Shown piece by piece: positions 47,150 through 59,800 of a stretch of 64,000 nt of DNA. The position numbers and the translations under genes were made by a program. Each line of letters begins with the position of its first letter. Position 1 is the stretch's first letter. Origin of the DNA: Piscicola geometra (taxonomy: Eukaryota; Annelida; Clitellata; Hirudinida; Piscicolidae); assembly GCA_943735955.1 (NCBI GenBank), contig OX030962.1, forward strand, positions 7,832,462 through 7,896,461. The letters run 5' to 3'. Under the pieces are notes generated by a model. It did not search any database and had not been told where the DNA came from. It saw only the letters and a program-made list of their open reading frames with translations.

Positions 47150-50040
47150 GAAGACGCTCTTCTATCAGCCATCAGTGTTTCATACCCTCCATCAATCAAT
47201 TTACCTCCCTCCAATCTCCTTATTTTCACTATAAAACACTACTTTTCTCCTACAGGCCAGGTCAAAACACACTGGCGTACAGGCAATGAAGCATAATAGA
47301 TAGCATCTAAAGTTGGCGCTAAATAAATCACTGCCAGCGATTCAGGACGCTTGGTGCCCTAAAAGCTTTTCGGAAACGCCATTGAGGTTTCGTAGATTTA
47401 TCTTTTTTTAATTGCACTCTTTTCAAACAAATTGAACGACCTTTTGCCGTCAGCCAAAAAATATATGTCCATTAATACAATTAAAATAATTCATATGTTT
47501 TGTTAGTAATATGGCGTCGAGATTGCCTTGTAAGTGTTGATAAATAAAAACTAAGTTTAAAATTACAAAAAATATTTTCAAAATTCATACGAAAACTTTT
47601 AATTAAAGTAATAAACGTTAAAATAACTAGAACTAGAACAAAAAATATGTAGATAACAAACAAAAATACAATTATAAAAGATAAAAAGATAAAAATTCAT
47701 CAAGACATACAGAGTCAGACTAAGAGAGACAAACCCAGAAAAAACAAAGACACAAACACGGTTGCCTGGATACGGTTATAAATGATTTTATTCAGGGATG
47801 CAGACTTTACATTGGATCGGTTCCAAGTCTGATGGAGATGTGGAGGAGTAAATGGGAGAAATAGAATAAGAACGGAAAAAATGAAAAGCCAATTCAATAA
47901 TAATAAAATGTTAATAAAATTTACTATAATTATAAAAAGAAAGTAAATACAAAATGAAAATAAAATAATAAAAAGAAAAGAAAAAAGAGTTCACGGAGAA
48001 ATTAAGACAGAAAAAGCTAAAAACGTCTAATGTTACATTGTTACGTACCACACTTCATTTATCAGAAGTACGACTAAAACAACTTTTGTGGTTTTATAAC
48101 GGAAAAGCACGGACACGATTTTTTAGAAATGTGTCCATGAAAAATGTTTAGAACTTTTTATAACTTTGAACGATTAAACTGGTCTTCTACTGCAAGCTTC
48201 TTACATTTTGATATCAAAATTAAAAACCCCAAAAAAATATTTGGAAATAAACCATCTTCCAAGCATTGTGATGACTGTTTATTTTTACAGTACATTATAT
48301 TGATGTAAACGAACTCAGAGTTTTTAAATATATTTTATTTATTTTTCTCCGTTTAATTTTAATTTCTTATTGAGTGGTTTATGGTAACGACATCATTTTG
48401 TCTAAATCTCGTTTTTTCAATTTTGAAATTTTTAATCGTTTATACTACAAAATACATGATTATGAGAATATTTATAGTGGCATCAACCCAAGTAAATCTT
48501 AAAACCACAAAAACCTTCTCAATAATTTTTTTCAAAATTACACTTAGATGCTAAATAAAACTTGCTTCAATATTTAGTGTTTTAAAATTGAAGATGTGTA
48601 AACATATCCTTAATCTATAAACTAAAATGAAGAAAGAATAAACACAATTAAAACACCAGCTCAAATACCATTTACTAAAACAATACTACAGTGAATTATG
48701 ATTTAAGTCAATGCCTTTTAAACAAGTCAGATTATTCTTCATAATTTTTATTTTTTATTATGCAAATGAAAATAATAATTAGTATTCCTATATTTTCATA
48801 TTACAATATACAAGACAATAATTATAATTATATTAATATATCCCATCATGTAGCTACATTTATAAAGCGTAGTATTCTATAGTGACAGATCAAGGCATGC
48901 AGGAATGTCTGGGAGTTGATGTTTGTGGGAACGGACTAGGTGCCTATATAACCGTTGGTCGAGGCGGAAGTGGCAAGTTTTAAGGCCGCTTGTTAAGGAT
49001 TGTTAACGCTTATTCAGTTATGTAACGTTGAGAATTAGGTTGGGAATGACGATTTTGTGTTTTAGATGTTTTTGTTTGAAAGTTCAAGTTTTTAACGTTT
49101 CAGTTATTATTTTTATCGAGGTTTTATGGTTTGAAATATAAATACACTTTGAAGATAAATTTAAAGTGGTGAGAATTTTAAGTATGTAGAATCTTGAAAA
49201 AAGTCAAAAAGTCAATGTCAAATAAAAATAAGAGATGAAACTAACAGATGTAGTGAATTTTTCAGCCCTGGTTAAGCTATCGATTTTGCTATAGACGATT
49301 GAGTAACACTTTGAAAGAGGCAATTAATTGTCTCAAGAAGCCGTAAAAATTATAATGATATGTCAACAATTTCCTTGTATGTAGCATCTTAAATTCCACA
49401 AATATAATCTTTTTTTCTCTACTGGTTTAAAAATATATAGAGATTTAAACAGTTCGATGTGCAAATGAGGGCGTAGCTGAACTAATGAGAAAATACTACA
49501 AGGTATGGGATTATAAATTACTTTTAATATTTCAAAAATAAATCATTAAAGAGCAATAGAAAAGTCAATAGATTATAAACTAGTTGAGTTTAACTTTAAA
49601 CAAAAGCATCCAATGATTTACGCGAAGCGATCGTAAGATTATCAAAATGCAACTGTTAATTATCAATCAAAGCTCGAAACTGCTATCCAGGTTAGGCATG
49701 CATTCTGCCGCGCCATAAATCCAACATCTTCTTTCTTTGCATTTTCATTTCTTTCTTCTTCTTCTTCAACCCTTCCCACCGCTTCAGAATTTATTTCGTT
49801 TTAAAGATTTTCTTGATCCATTATCTATATTCCATTTTATCTGAGTCGATTCCCTATGCTATTTAAAAAAAATTTAGTTTACAATTATAGCATTTTACTC
49901 AATATACTTGATAATTTATTTCTTTTTTAGTTTTATTTTTTGATCTTTTTTGTCAACCAAATTTTTTTAAATCTTTCACTATGAAATCCTATTTCATTGA
50001 TAAACAATAAATCGTTCTTTTATTTCGTTCCCATCCACCC
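47150..50040. other. Intergenic between PSME3 and the SVEP1-like gene
   Basis: This should hold the PSME3 promoter (47150 onward on the minus strand), but no core element is clear. AT-rich throughout, with GC-richer patches at about 47270-47400, 48880-49010 and 49610-49720 that contain no convincing frame. Confidence 0.5.
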
Positions 50041-51440
50041 ATCTCCACATCTTCTTCACCCCATCCACTCATCTCCATCTCTTCTCTACCCCCTCCACCC
50101 ATCTCCACCTCTTCTTCACCCCATCCACCCATCTCCACCTCTTCCTCACCTCATCCACCCATCTCCACATCTTTCTCACCCCATCCACCCATCTCCACAT
50201 CTTTTCTACCCCATCCACCCATCTCCACCTCTTCCTCACCCCATCCACCCATCTCCACCTCTTCCTCACCCCATCCACCCATCTCCACCTCTTCCTCACC
50301 CCATCCACCCATCTCCACCTCTTCCTCACCCCATCCACCCATCTCCACATCTTCCTCACCCCATCCACCCATCTCCACATCTTCTTCACCCCATCCACCC
50401 ATCTCCACCTCTTCCTCACCCCATCCACCCATCTCCACCTCTTTTCACCCCATCCACCCATCTCCACCTCTTCCTCACCCCATCTACCCATCTCCACATC
50501 TTCCTCACCCCATTCACCCATCTCCACATCTTCCTCACCCCATCCACCCATCTCCACATCTTTCTCACCCCATCCACCCATCTCCACCTCTTCCTCACCC
50601 CATCCACCCATCTCCACCTCTTCCTCACCCCATCCACCCATCTCCACATCTTCCTCACCCCATCCACCCATCTCCACATCTTCCTCACCCCATCCACCCA
50701 TCTCCACCTCTTCCTCACCCCATCCACCCATCTCCACCTCTTCCTCACCCCATCCACCCATCTCCACATCTTCCTCACCCCATCCACCCATCTCCACATC
50801 TTCCTCACCCCATCCACCCATCTCCACCTCTTCCTCACCCCATCCACCCATCTCCACTTCTTCCTCACCCCATCCACCCATCTCCACCTCTTCCTCACCC
50901 CATCCACCCATCTCCACCTCTTCCTCACCCCATCCACCCATCTCCACTTCTTCCTCACCCCATCCACCCATCTCCACCTCTTCCTCACCCCATCCACCCA
51001 TCTCCACATCTTCTCCACCCCATTCACCCATCTCCATCTCTTCCCTACCCCATCCACCCATCTCCACCTCTTCCTCACCCCATCCACCCATCTCCACCTC
51101 TTCCTCACCCCATCCACCCATCTCCACTTCTTCCTCACCCCATCCACCCATCTCCACCTCTTCCTCACCCCATCCACCCATCTCCACATCTTCCTCACCC
51201 CATCCACCCATCTCCACCTCTTCTCTACCCCATCCACCCATCTCCACTTCTTCCTCACCCCATCCACCCATCTCCACCTCTTCCTCACCCCATCCACCCA
51301 TCTCCACATCTTCTCCACCCCATTCACCCATCTCCATCTCTTCCCTACCCCATCCACCCATCTCCACCTCTTCTCTACCCCATCCACCCATCTCCACATC
51401 TTCCTCACCCCATCCACCCATCTCCACATCTTTCTTACCC
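50041..51440. repeat. 30-bp minisatellite array, about 46 units
   Basis: Direct repeats of CCATCTCCACCTCTTCCTCA plus CCCCATCCAC. Variants (CACATC, CACTTC, TTCTCT, TTCACC) are arranged partly in alternating pairs. The block 50941-51060 is repeated exactly at 51241-51360, a 300-bp higher-order copy. Because 30 is a multiple of 3 and units lack stops, long frames are open on both strands; I treat them as non-coding. Confidence 0.95.
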
Positions 51441-51777
51441 CCTCCGTTTCCTCCATGCTATAAATCGCTCCCAGCAATAACTCAAAGCTTTATTTGTGTA
51501 TTCTAAAACTTATTTATTGACCAATCTGATCATTTGTTCTTCTCACACTCATTAAAGGAAGGAAGGAAGAAGAGAAAGTGCAATTGAAAATGGAAAAATA
51601 AATCGAGATTATAAAATTAACTTTGTGTTTTTAATTTTATTTTTTTAATGTTCAACATTCGTTTGAGTTAATTACAAAACGTTGTAAATATTCAGAACTT
51701 TTGAATTAAAAACCATTGCAAAGTCATTGAAAAAGTTTGAATTTTGTTGCCAAACCAAAGCCTCAACTACAGCGCTT

Positions 51778-51942
51778 GAAGCTGCCACACTCGACCACAC
51801 CCAAAATACCTTTGGCGAGACACAGTCACAAGGTATATGTGGCTCACTCTGGTGTGGATGTCCTCTTTTGGCAGCCTCTCTCCTCTCTTCACTATCTTAC
51901 CAGCCATCGTTACCCTCTTTCCAGTCATCTCTTCTTTTCCAG
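51778..51942 (+). CDS. Possible upstream HYR exon of the SVEP1-like gene
   Basis: The frame reads HKVYVAHSGVDVLFWQPL, resembling the strand carrying the conserved Trp of HYR (hyalin repeat) domains, and ends TTCCAG/GTGGTT. It leaves in phase 2, whereas the next clear exon (52811) needs phase 1. A linking exon must therefore exist or the call is wrong. The start is approximate. Confidence 0.3.
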
Positions 51943-52810
51943 GTGGTTTAGATGATTTTTGTAGATTAAAATTTCAAGTTTTATTTATTAATTCATTTAA
52001 TTGTTGAAAAAAATATTTTCTAATTATTCAGTTAAATTGAAAAAAAAAATAAAAAGACAATATTCTAAAATAAAAAATAGTTATTTTTTTTATTTAAAAA
52101 ATAAAACAAAGAAGATCGGATTATAAATATCTTCCTATTGTAATTGGTGTGCAAAAGACTCGAGGTCGTATTACCAAGAGATAACCTTGATAGAACAGTT
52201 TTTTTCCATCTAATTTTTTTTCCTCATTGATTTCTATAATCGTTTTTTCATTGATTTTATAATTTTTTTTTCATTGATTTTTTCAATCGTTTTTTGATAT
52301 GGATTAATATTCTGGATAGTTGGGAAAATTTAATGAGGTTTATGGGAAATGAAAATTATTTAAAATCCAACAGTAAAAATGGTAAAAAAAACTTCCAAAA
52401 TACAAACAACAGAGTAGAATTCACAGCAACTGAAACAACAGCATAATACGAGCACACACAACAACAACAACAACAACACAAGATTTATACACTGGCAGTT
52501 GCTCGCCTCCATTTCAAATGCCTAATTTATTATTGATTTTATAATTTAAATGCGTTTAATCTTTCCAACTACTACTATCAATCCTCACAACTATTACTTA
52601 AACCATTTCAACTATTACTACTGAGTGGCCTAATGGTTTATAGACATAGACCATGGGTTCGATTCACACACATCCTAGCAACCGAAAAGTCGACAGCGAA
52701 CTAGATCCATGATTAATAAATATTTTGGAATAAATAATATAAAAAATAACTTCAATAATCACAGCAAAAACCACAAAAAAACAACAACAGCAACAAAATC
52801 AACAAAACAG
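51943..52810. other. AT-rich sequence before the first sure HYR exon
   Basis: Contains (CAA/ACA)n bits and a tRNA-like A/B-box pair at about 52621-52665. No exon could be recognised, although one would be needed to link the tentative HYR exon at 51778. Confidence 0.5.
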
Positions 52811-54237
52811 ACACCAAAGTACGCCTGAAATGTCCAGATGACGTGCACGTGACCGCTTCCAGCCAATCGACGAGCGCCAAACTTTTCTGGTCACATGACG
52901 ACTTCACTGCCTACACTCCGCATGGCGTCAGGTAGTTGGTGTGGTGCTGATGATGGTTGTGATGGTTTGGTGTGATGATAATGATGATGAGGAAGAAGAA
53001 GAGGAGAAGGATAGTGACGATGATGAGGAGGGTGTGGTGATTTTGGTGATGGTAATGGCGATAGTGTGGTTTTCATCGTGGTGAGGGTGTCGGGGTGATT
53101 TGAGATGGAAGGGTTGGTGACGGTAATGGCGGTAATTATATTTTTATTTTATCTGGTTTTTATTAACTTGTTTTTTATAATAAAAATATTGAAATATTTT
53201 TAATCGATAACAATGCCAGAACCAGAAATAATCTATAAGCAGTGTTTGTTTCGTATTTTTAAACTGTATTTTTGGTCATAAAATTTTTATAGCTTATGGT
53301 TCGTTTTTTTAAGTACTTTTTTGCAGTCTATTTGTATTTTTTTTCATTATGATTTTATTTATTTATTTTTTTAGACACAACAGATTAGTTTTTCTATTAA
53401 CATTGAATAACAAATTTAAAAAATGAAAATTTTGAAAATACATTTTCTACTCATTTTTCAAAACCGTTATTTAATCTTTTCATGTTTTTATTTTTTCTAA
53501 TTTTATATATTTATATTTTTCTTCTTCATTTGTATATTCAAAAGCTTTTAACTCGTTTGTTAATTGAGCCCTGTAAAAGTACTTTTGTCGATTATAATTT
53601 TTAATATTCTATTTTTTTGAAAAAAAAATATAATTTTCAAAATGTATTATATATATAAATATAGGTTAATTAAAATTTTTCAAAACAGAAAACGAAAAGA
53701 AAGTCAATTACTTTGATTTCACTCAAAAATCATACGAATACTAAGGCATACAATAGGCAAACTGTATACATAGTCTCAGCTTTTCAGACGGCGTAATTGC
53801 TGAATGAAAGAACGGTGAACTTCTGAACAGCTATTCATGAAAATTGTGACTTAAAACCTGGGTTGAACTAAGATCGATGAGCTCACATGTAAAAACTGTA
53901 TTTTCTAAACTACTTTTCACCCTTACCTTTCCACTACGCACACCCCCAAAGTATTTTCCAAATGCACCCGTTGTGTCCTCTTAAACAAATTCAATTATTA
54001 AAAAATGGCTTCAGCTACCAAAAACCCACCAAAACATTGTGTAATCAATAAAAAATGTAATAACCACCACAAATCACCACAAATCACTCCACAGTGCCAT
54101 CTACCTCCACCTTCCCTACTTCCACTCGGGCCCAACATTTCCCATTGAAGCTTCACAAGGCCTCAACATTTTCCAATTCAACATGGTCGATCACCATGGA
54201 AACACGGCTATCTGTGTTGCCAAGGTGACCGTCACAG
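52811..54237 (+). CDS. HYR-A domain, two exons
   Basis: Exon 52811-52931 encodes TKVRLKCPDDVHVTASSQST and SAKLFW. Exon 54095-54237 encodes GPTFPIEASQGLNIFQF, the HYR end DHHGNTAICVAKVTV. The junction AG/T is in phase 2. The pattern C-P-x-D, Trp, F-P-x-G-like and D-x-x-G-N-x-A-x-C-x-x-x-V-x-V is typical of hyalin repeats. The intron (about 1.2 kb) is AT-rich with a GAT/GGT-rich stretch near 52940-53130. Confidence 0.88.
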
Positions 54238-55532
54238 GTGCGTGCATGGACGGGAAAGTGGGTGTGAAATAGGTGATTTTGGGTGATTTTGGGAAAATTG
54301 CAAGTGGATCGTGGATGGATGGCTTCACGACTGATAGTGGATGAGTGTTGGATTTTAACACTTCAATTAACTTTTAGTTCTTAAACTCTTTCAGTCATCA
54401 CGTGTTCTCCAAATGCCACAACAAATAGCCGACCTGTTTTCTGTTCTCCCAACCAATCACCATCGATATACGGAACCACATGCAACCTAATATGTCAGTT
54501 GGGAATGAAGTCAGTAGGTAAACCAATGAGGTGTCTTGAGACGGGGCAATGGTCAGAAATCAAGCAGCACTGCACTGGTTGGTGGGACATGGTGCAACAG
54601 TTGCATACTAAAAGTATTATTTCTAACATTAAAAAAATTGTTTAAAAAAAGAATTATTAACTGGATATGAAACAATTCGTGAATTCAATTATCCAAGACC
54701 TTCTTCATCAACCATAACCCACTCAACCCACCCACTTATTCCTTCCTTCACCCATCACAGTGCGCCTATGTGCGGATCCTGGCGTGCCTGCCAACGGGAG
54801 CCGCAGATGCACCTCTCGATCACTGCGCAGTGGTGTTACGTGTTTCTTCCAATGCTCACTCGGCTACAGACTGCTGGGCAGTAGGAGGATACGTTGTACA
54901 ACGAGCGATCAGCGAGATAATGACGCTCGTGATCGCTGGAGTAGTAAGCCACCACAATGCAAGAGTAAGGGCGGAGTGTTTTGAATGACTTATTTCATGT
55001 GATATATAGTTGATTAAGTATAAAATATTTTTGTTTGACCATTTTTTTCTACCAAATCTCAGAAATCATTCCACTCATCGTACACAACTGTCCCACGTCA
55101 CCAATCACCGCCATGACGTCACAACAAGGAACCCACGTGACCCATCCAAACTTGAAATTTACACATCCCTTCTCTGGTCGCCATCTTTCTTTCACTTGCG
55201 ATCCGCCTTTATCAAAAACAAAATGGCTTCCAATTGGTCGCCATGACACTTCTTGCCGCGTCATCCAGCCAAAAACTGCTTACGTCAGAGCGTCGTGTCG
55301 TTTCAGTGTCATTGTTGAAGGTAGGGCACGCTATTTTTATTTAAACATGGCTATTTTCATGGTTCATATCAGAAAAACCTAAAAAAACCACAAACAACAA
55401 CAAAACCACAAAAAACACACAAAAACAACAACAAAAACAACAACAACAGAAGATCCATGCTTGAAACAACACCCCGCCAACGCTAACTTCACTTGTTCAA
55501 GCTTCTATCACTCCATACATGGGGTAAGTGCC

Positions 55533-55604
<72 letters not shown>

Positions 55605-55614
55605 AATGATGATA

Positions 55615-55682
<68 letters not shown>

Positions 55683-56845
55683 AATGATGATGATGATGAT
55701 GATGATGATATGATAAGGATGATAATGAAGATGATGATGATACTTTTAAATTCCAGAAAGTAACTCACTCACACACTTGCTTTCTCACTTGCCATCCTGG
55801 TTACCTACTGCCTAGCAACAATGATCATCACCAGCATCATCAGCATCATTATCATCAGCATCATCATAATCAGCACAACAACAGCCATTCAAATCGAATG
55901 GAACTAACGTGTGAAGATGCAAAATGGACGCCCATGAAGCCTGAATGTTTGGGTGGGTGGTGGTGATGATCTTGATGGTGCTTGAGGGTGGTTGTGATGA
56001 TCTTGATGGTGCTTGTGGGTGGTGGTGATGATCTTGATGGTACTTGTGGGTGGTGGTGATGATCTTGATAGTGCTTGTGGGTGGTGGTGATGATCTTGAT
56101 GGTGCTTGTGGGTGGTGGTGATGATCTTGATAGTGCTTGTGGGTGGTGGTGATGATCTTGATGGTGCTTGTGGGTGGTGGTGATGATCTTGATGGTGCTT
56201 GTGGTGGTGGTGATGATCTTGATGGTGCTTGTGGGTGGTGGTGATGATCTTGATGGTGCTTGTGGGTGGTGATTTAAAAACATGTATCAATCTTCAATGA
56301 TTTGTTATAGGATAGCATACTTCACCATAACAATTACGACCCTCAAAAGCACCCCTCTCAACCCTTCTACAACCACCCCTCCACTACACGACAACAGAAA
56401 GCCATTATCCAAGAGAGATGTATATGATGATTGAAGTGGTTTTTCATTTCTCCATTGAAAGCTGTGCTCTGCTGTGAGTGGAAGAGGGTGATGGTGGAGG
56501 AAGGGGGAGGAGCGAATGGTGGTGGTAGTGGAGTAATGATTAATGGAATGAAGGTGGCGATGATGATGGAATTGAGGATGGGATGAAAAGATTAAACATC
56601 GTGTGATGACAGTCAATATTGTAGTATATTGAAAGGACAAACTCGATAAAAAACTAAAACTTGTAACCATTAAAATGGTATTATAAGAACTGATTAACGC
56701 ATCAATGATGATGATCGGTAAATGTTACCCTTAACAGGAAACGGAAAAACAAATTACTGCGAGTAGCCGATTGGTTGGAGGGGATGAAGGGGTGGCGGCA
56801 TGAGAAGGGGCAGCATGTCAGCTTGGATAACATCCAATCCTCCTG

Positions 56846-56878
<33 letters not shown>

Positions 56879-59800
56879 GCATCATCATCATCATCATCAT
56901 CAGCATCATCATCATCAGCATCAGCTCCATTCTAGTCATCATGATTATGATCCTTCTCATCATCCTAATCACAATCATCATCATCAGCAACTTTATAATC
57001 ATTATCATCGCCACCAGAAAAATTCTAGCTACATTAATTCTTTTTATAATCTTTTTTCTCAAAAGCATCAGTATCAACTAAAAAGTAGGCATGGTGATGA
57101 TGATAATAATGATATAACTTCCCGCGGTAGTGATATTATTAATGATAATTACATGAAAATAAATGATGATAATAATAATAATAATGAAAGAAAAAATAGC
57201 CATTTTAATAATAGTGAAAACAATAATACTAATAAAGAAGATACTAACCCAAATAGGCTATTGATCATTCAAGAAAAAAAGTTTAAGCTGCATAATGAAA
57301 AAATAAATGATGACGGACAAAATAGTAATAAGAAGAAAACAAAAAAAGATTTCACTGGAAATAACAAAAACATATATTTCAAAACTAATGAAAGCTTGAA
57401 TGTAAAATATAAGGAAATAAATAGTCTCAAAAATAATAATAAGAATAAAAATAATGAAAATTTGATCCTAAGAAGCACGGTGACGAATCGGCGTTTTAAT
57501 ATGAGATTCCCCGTGCGTATGAAAAAGTCTTCCAAGGAATACAATGGCGTCAGACACTTGCCAAAGAAACTGATAAATCAAAAAAATATTATAAATGCAA
57601 AGAATAATAAAGTTAATAATAATGAATTTAATTATAATGGGAATTTAAGAAAACCAAATAAAAATAATAGTTTCGAAAAAATCAATGATGAAAATTATTT
57701 GAGTTTATTTAAAAATTATGAAAAATATAAAAATGTAATTAATTATGCTAAGAAGAAAAAATTGAATAAAAATAGGCAAATGAGATTTTCGAAAAAACAA
57801 ACATTGAAAAAAAGTTATGTTCACCGAAAGAATAACAGTTATATATTGCACGATCCTCGTCATCGTTTGTCTAGACGCACTATTGAAGATAAGATAGTCG
57901 ATAAGAAAGAATCGTCTACGCATCATGACAACGATACTTTCCATACTTACAATAACCACAGTAATAACACTAGTAGTATAAGTAATAAAAAAACAATCGT
58001 GAATAATAATAAAACTTTTTTTCATAAAAAGAAAAGTTTTTTAAGTAAAGATAATAATAATTCAAACAAGCCAGGCGTCAGGGTGTCAATCAAATTCAAA
58101 CTAGCCATACAGTTCAACAAAGATTCAGTCAAGAAAAGTCACCATAGAAACATTAACAATAATTATTTCAACTACAACAACAACGACAAAAAAATCAACA
58201 ATCCGAACCACAACAACAACAAGCCCAACAACAACATTAGCAACTTCAAAAACTATCACAACAGCAACAAACAAAACTACCACCTTAACAATAACACATT
58301 CACTTGGCCTCAACACTACCACAACTCTCTTCTTGAACTACACAACACTTTTCTACAAATCCAGTCGTCCATCCATCACAACAACTTGCCTCTTCTCAAA
58401 GCATCATCACCAAAAGAGGAAGATGACGAGAATGAGAGTGATGATGATGGTGATGATAGTGATGAAGGTGACGATAGTGATGATGGTGACGATAGTGATG
58501 GTGGTGATGATGATGACGGTGAAAGTGACAATGGAATTGGAAGCAGTAGGGACTTTAATGACGAAGTGATGCATGGATGGACGAGGTTGGAGAGGAGCAA
58601 GGTGATGACAGAGTGTGCTCCAGGCCTCGAGTTCAACTCCCACTACCTCCTCTGTGGTGAGTGCATGTTGCAATGTGTGTGTGGTTTTGGATCTCGTCCG
58701 GGTTCACACCCCGTCAATAATATTCGTGGATAAGAAAACTTTTAAAATTAAATAGAAATAAAAAACATGAGACTGAAAAAAATGAAATTTAATCTAGTTT
58801 TAAACGCAAAAAATTGTTGAAAATATTCCAATTAAATTTTAAAAGTCGATTATTTCAAGTTTACACGATAGGAAAAAAATGAAAATTCTAATTAGGACTT
58901 TACTCCGGGGTAGAATTAATCATTTTGGAATCTATTGTCCTGTTATTTTCTTCCAATTTCATGAAAATGAAATACTTCAAGAAAAATTCATAACAGTTGT
59001 AAAAACTACATAAACAAATAACATTATTTTTAATTTTAAAAACTTTGAAGAACAAAAATAACCTATTTGAAAATGTCAAAATGGTACTATCTACAATAGT
59101 AATTTGCCTTTATAAATCAATAAAAAGTCATTTTTCGAGACGATGTGTTTATTAACTTACTGACCTCTTGGAAGACTTGTGTAAATAATGGAATTAGTAT
59201 TTTTGAAATGTATTGCCATGAATAAAGTAAATATAATAATTTTTTAAAACTCTAAAATAACAATTTTTTTGTTTTTGTATTTTTTCAACCAACACATTTT
59301 ATTAAAAGCTTAAATCTCGTCCAACTATAATGAAACTAAAGTTTTAATTTAATTATTTTTTTGAAAATAAATTCAATAAATCATTATTTTAATATTGCAT
59401 AATTAAGAGTAATTTCTTTATAATGAAACTTTGGTGTTTGATGGAGATACATTTGTTTTTAGAGGTCCACTAATGATTGATGGTGGAGAAGATATTTACT
59501 AGAATAATAAATTAAACCGTTAGAAAGTTGGAAACTATTAGAGGTGTAGTTTCACATGAAGAAAAAGTAGATTATACTTTTATTTTTAGATGTTTATTAA
59601 AATTTAAAAATTTAATTTGATTAAAGAAGTTTTAAAAAGTTATTAGAGAACACAAATATCACAACTGTGACATAGTAAAATATTCATCTCCTCATCCATT
59701 CATTCATCTCTTCATCCATCCATTCATCCATCCATCCATCCATTAATTTGACTCCCAACTCACCCATTTCCTCCACCCATTTACAAAAACATTTATTTTT

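Noticed and set aside
49997..51477. Plus-strand frame of 488 codons and minus-strand frames of 353-452 codons
   Set aside because: All arise because the minisatellite unit is 30 bp and stop-free; no start context, splice sites or domain links them to a gene.
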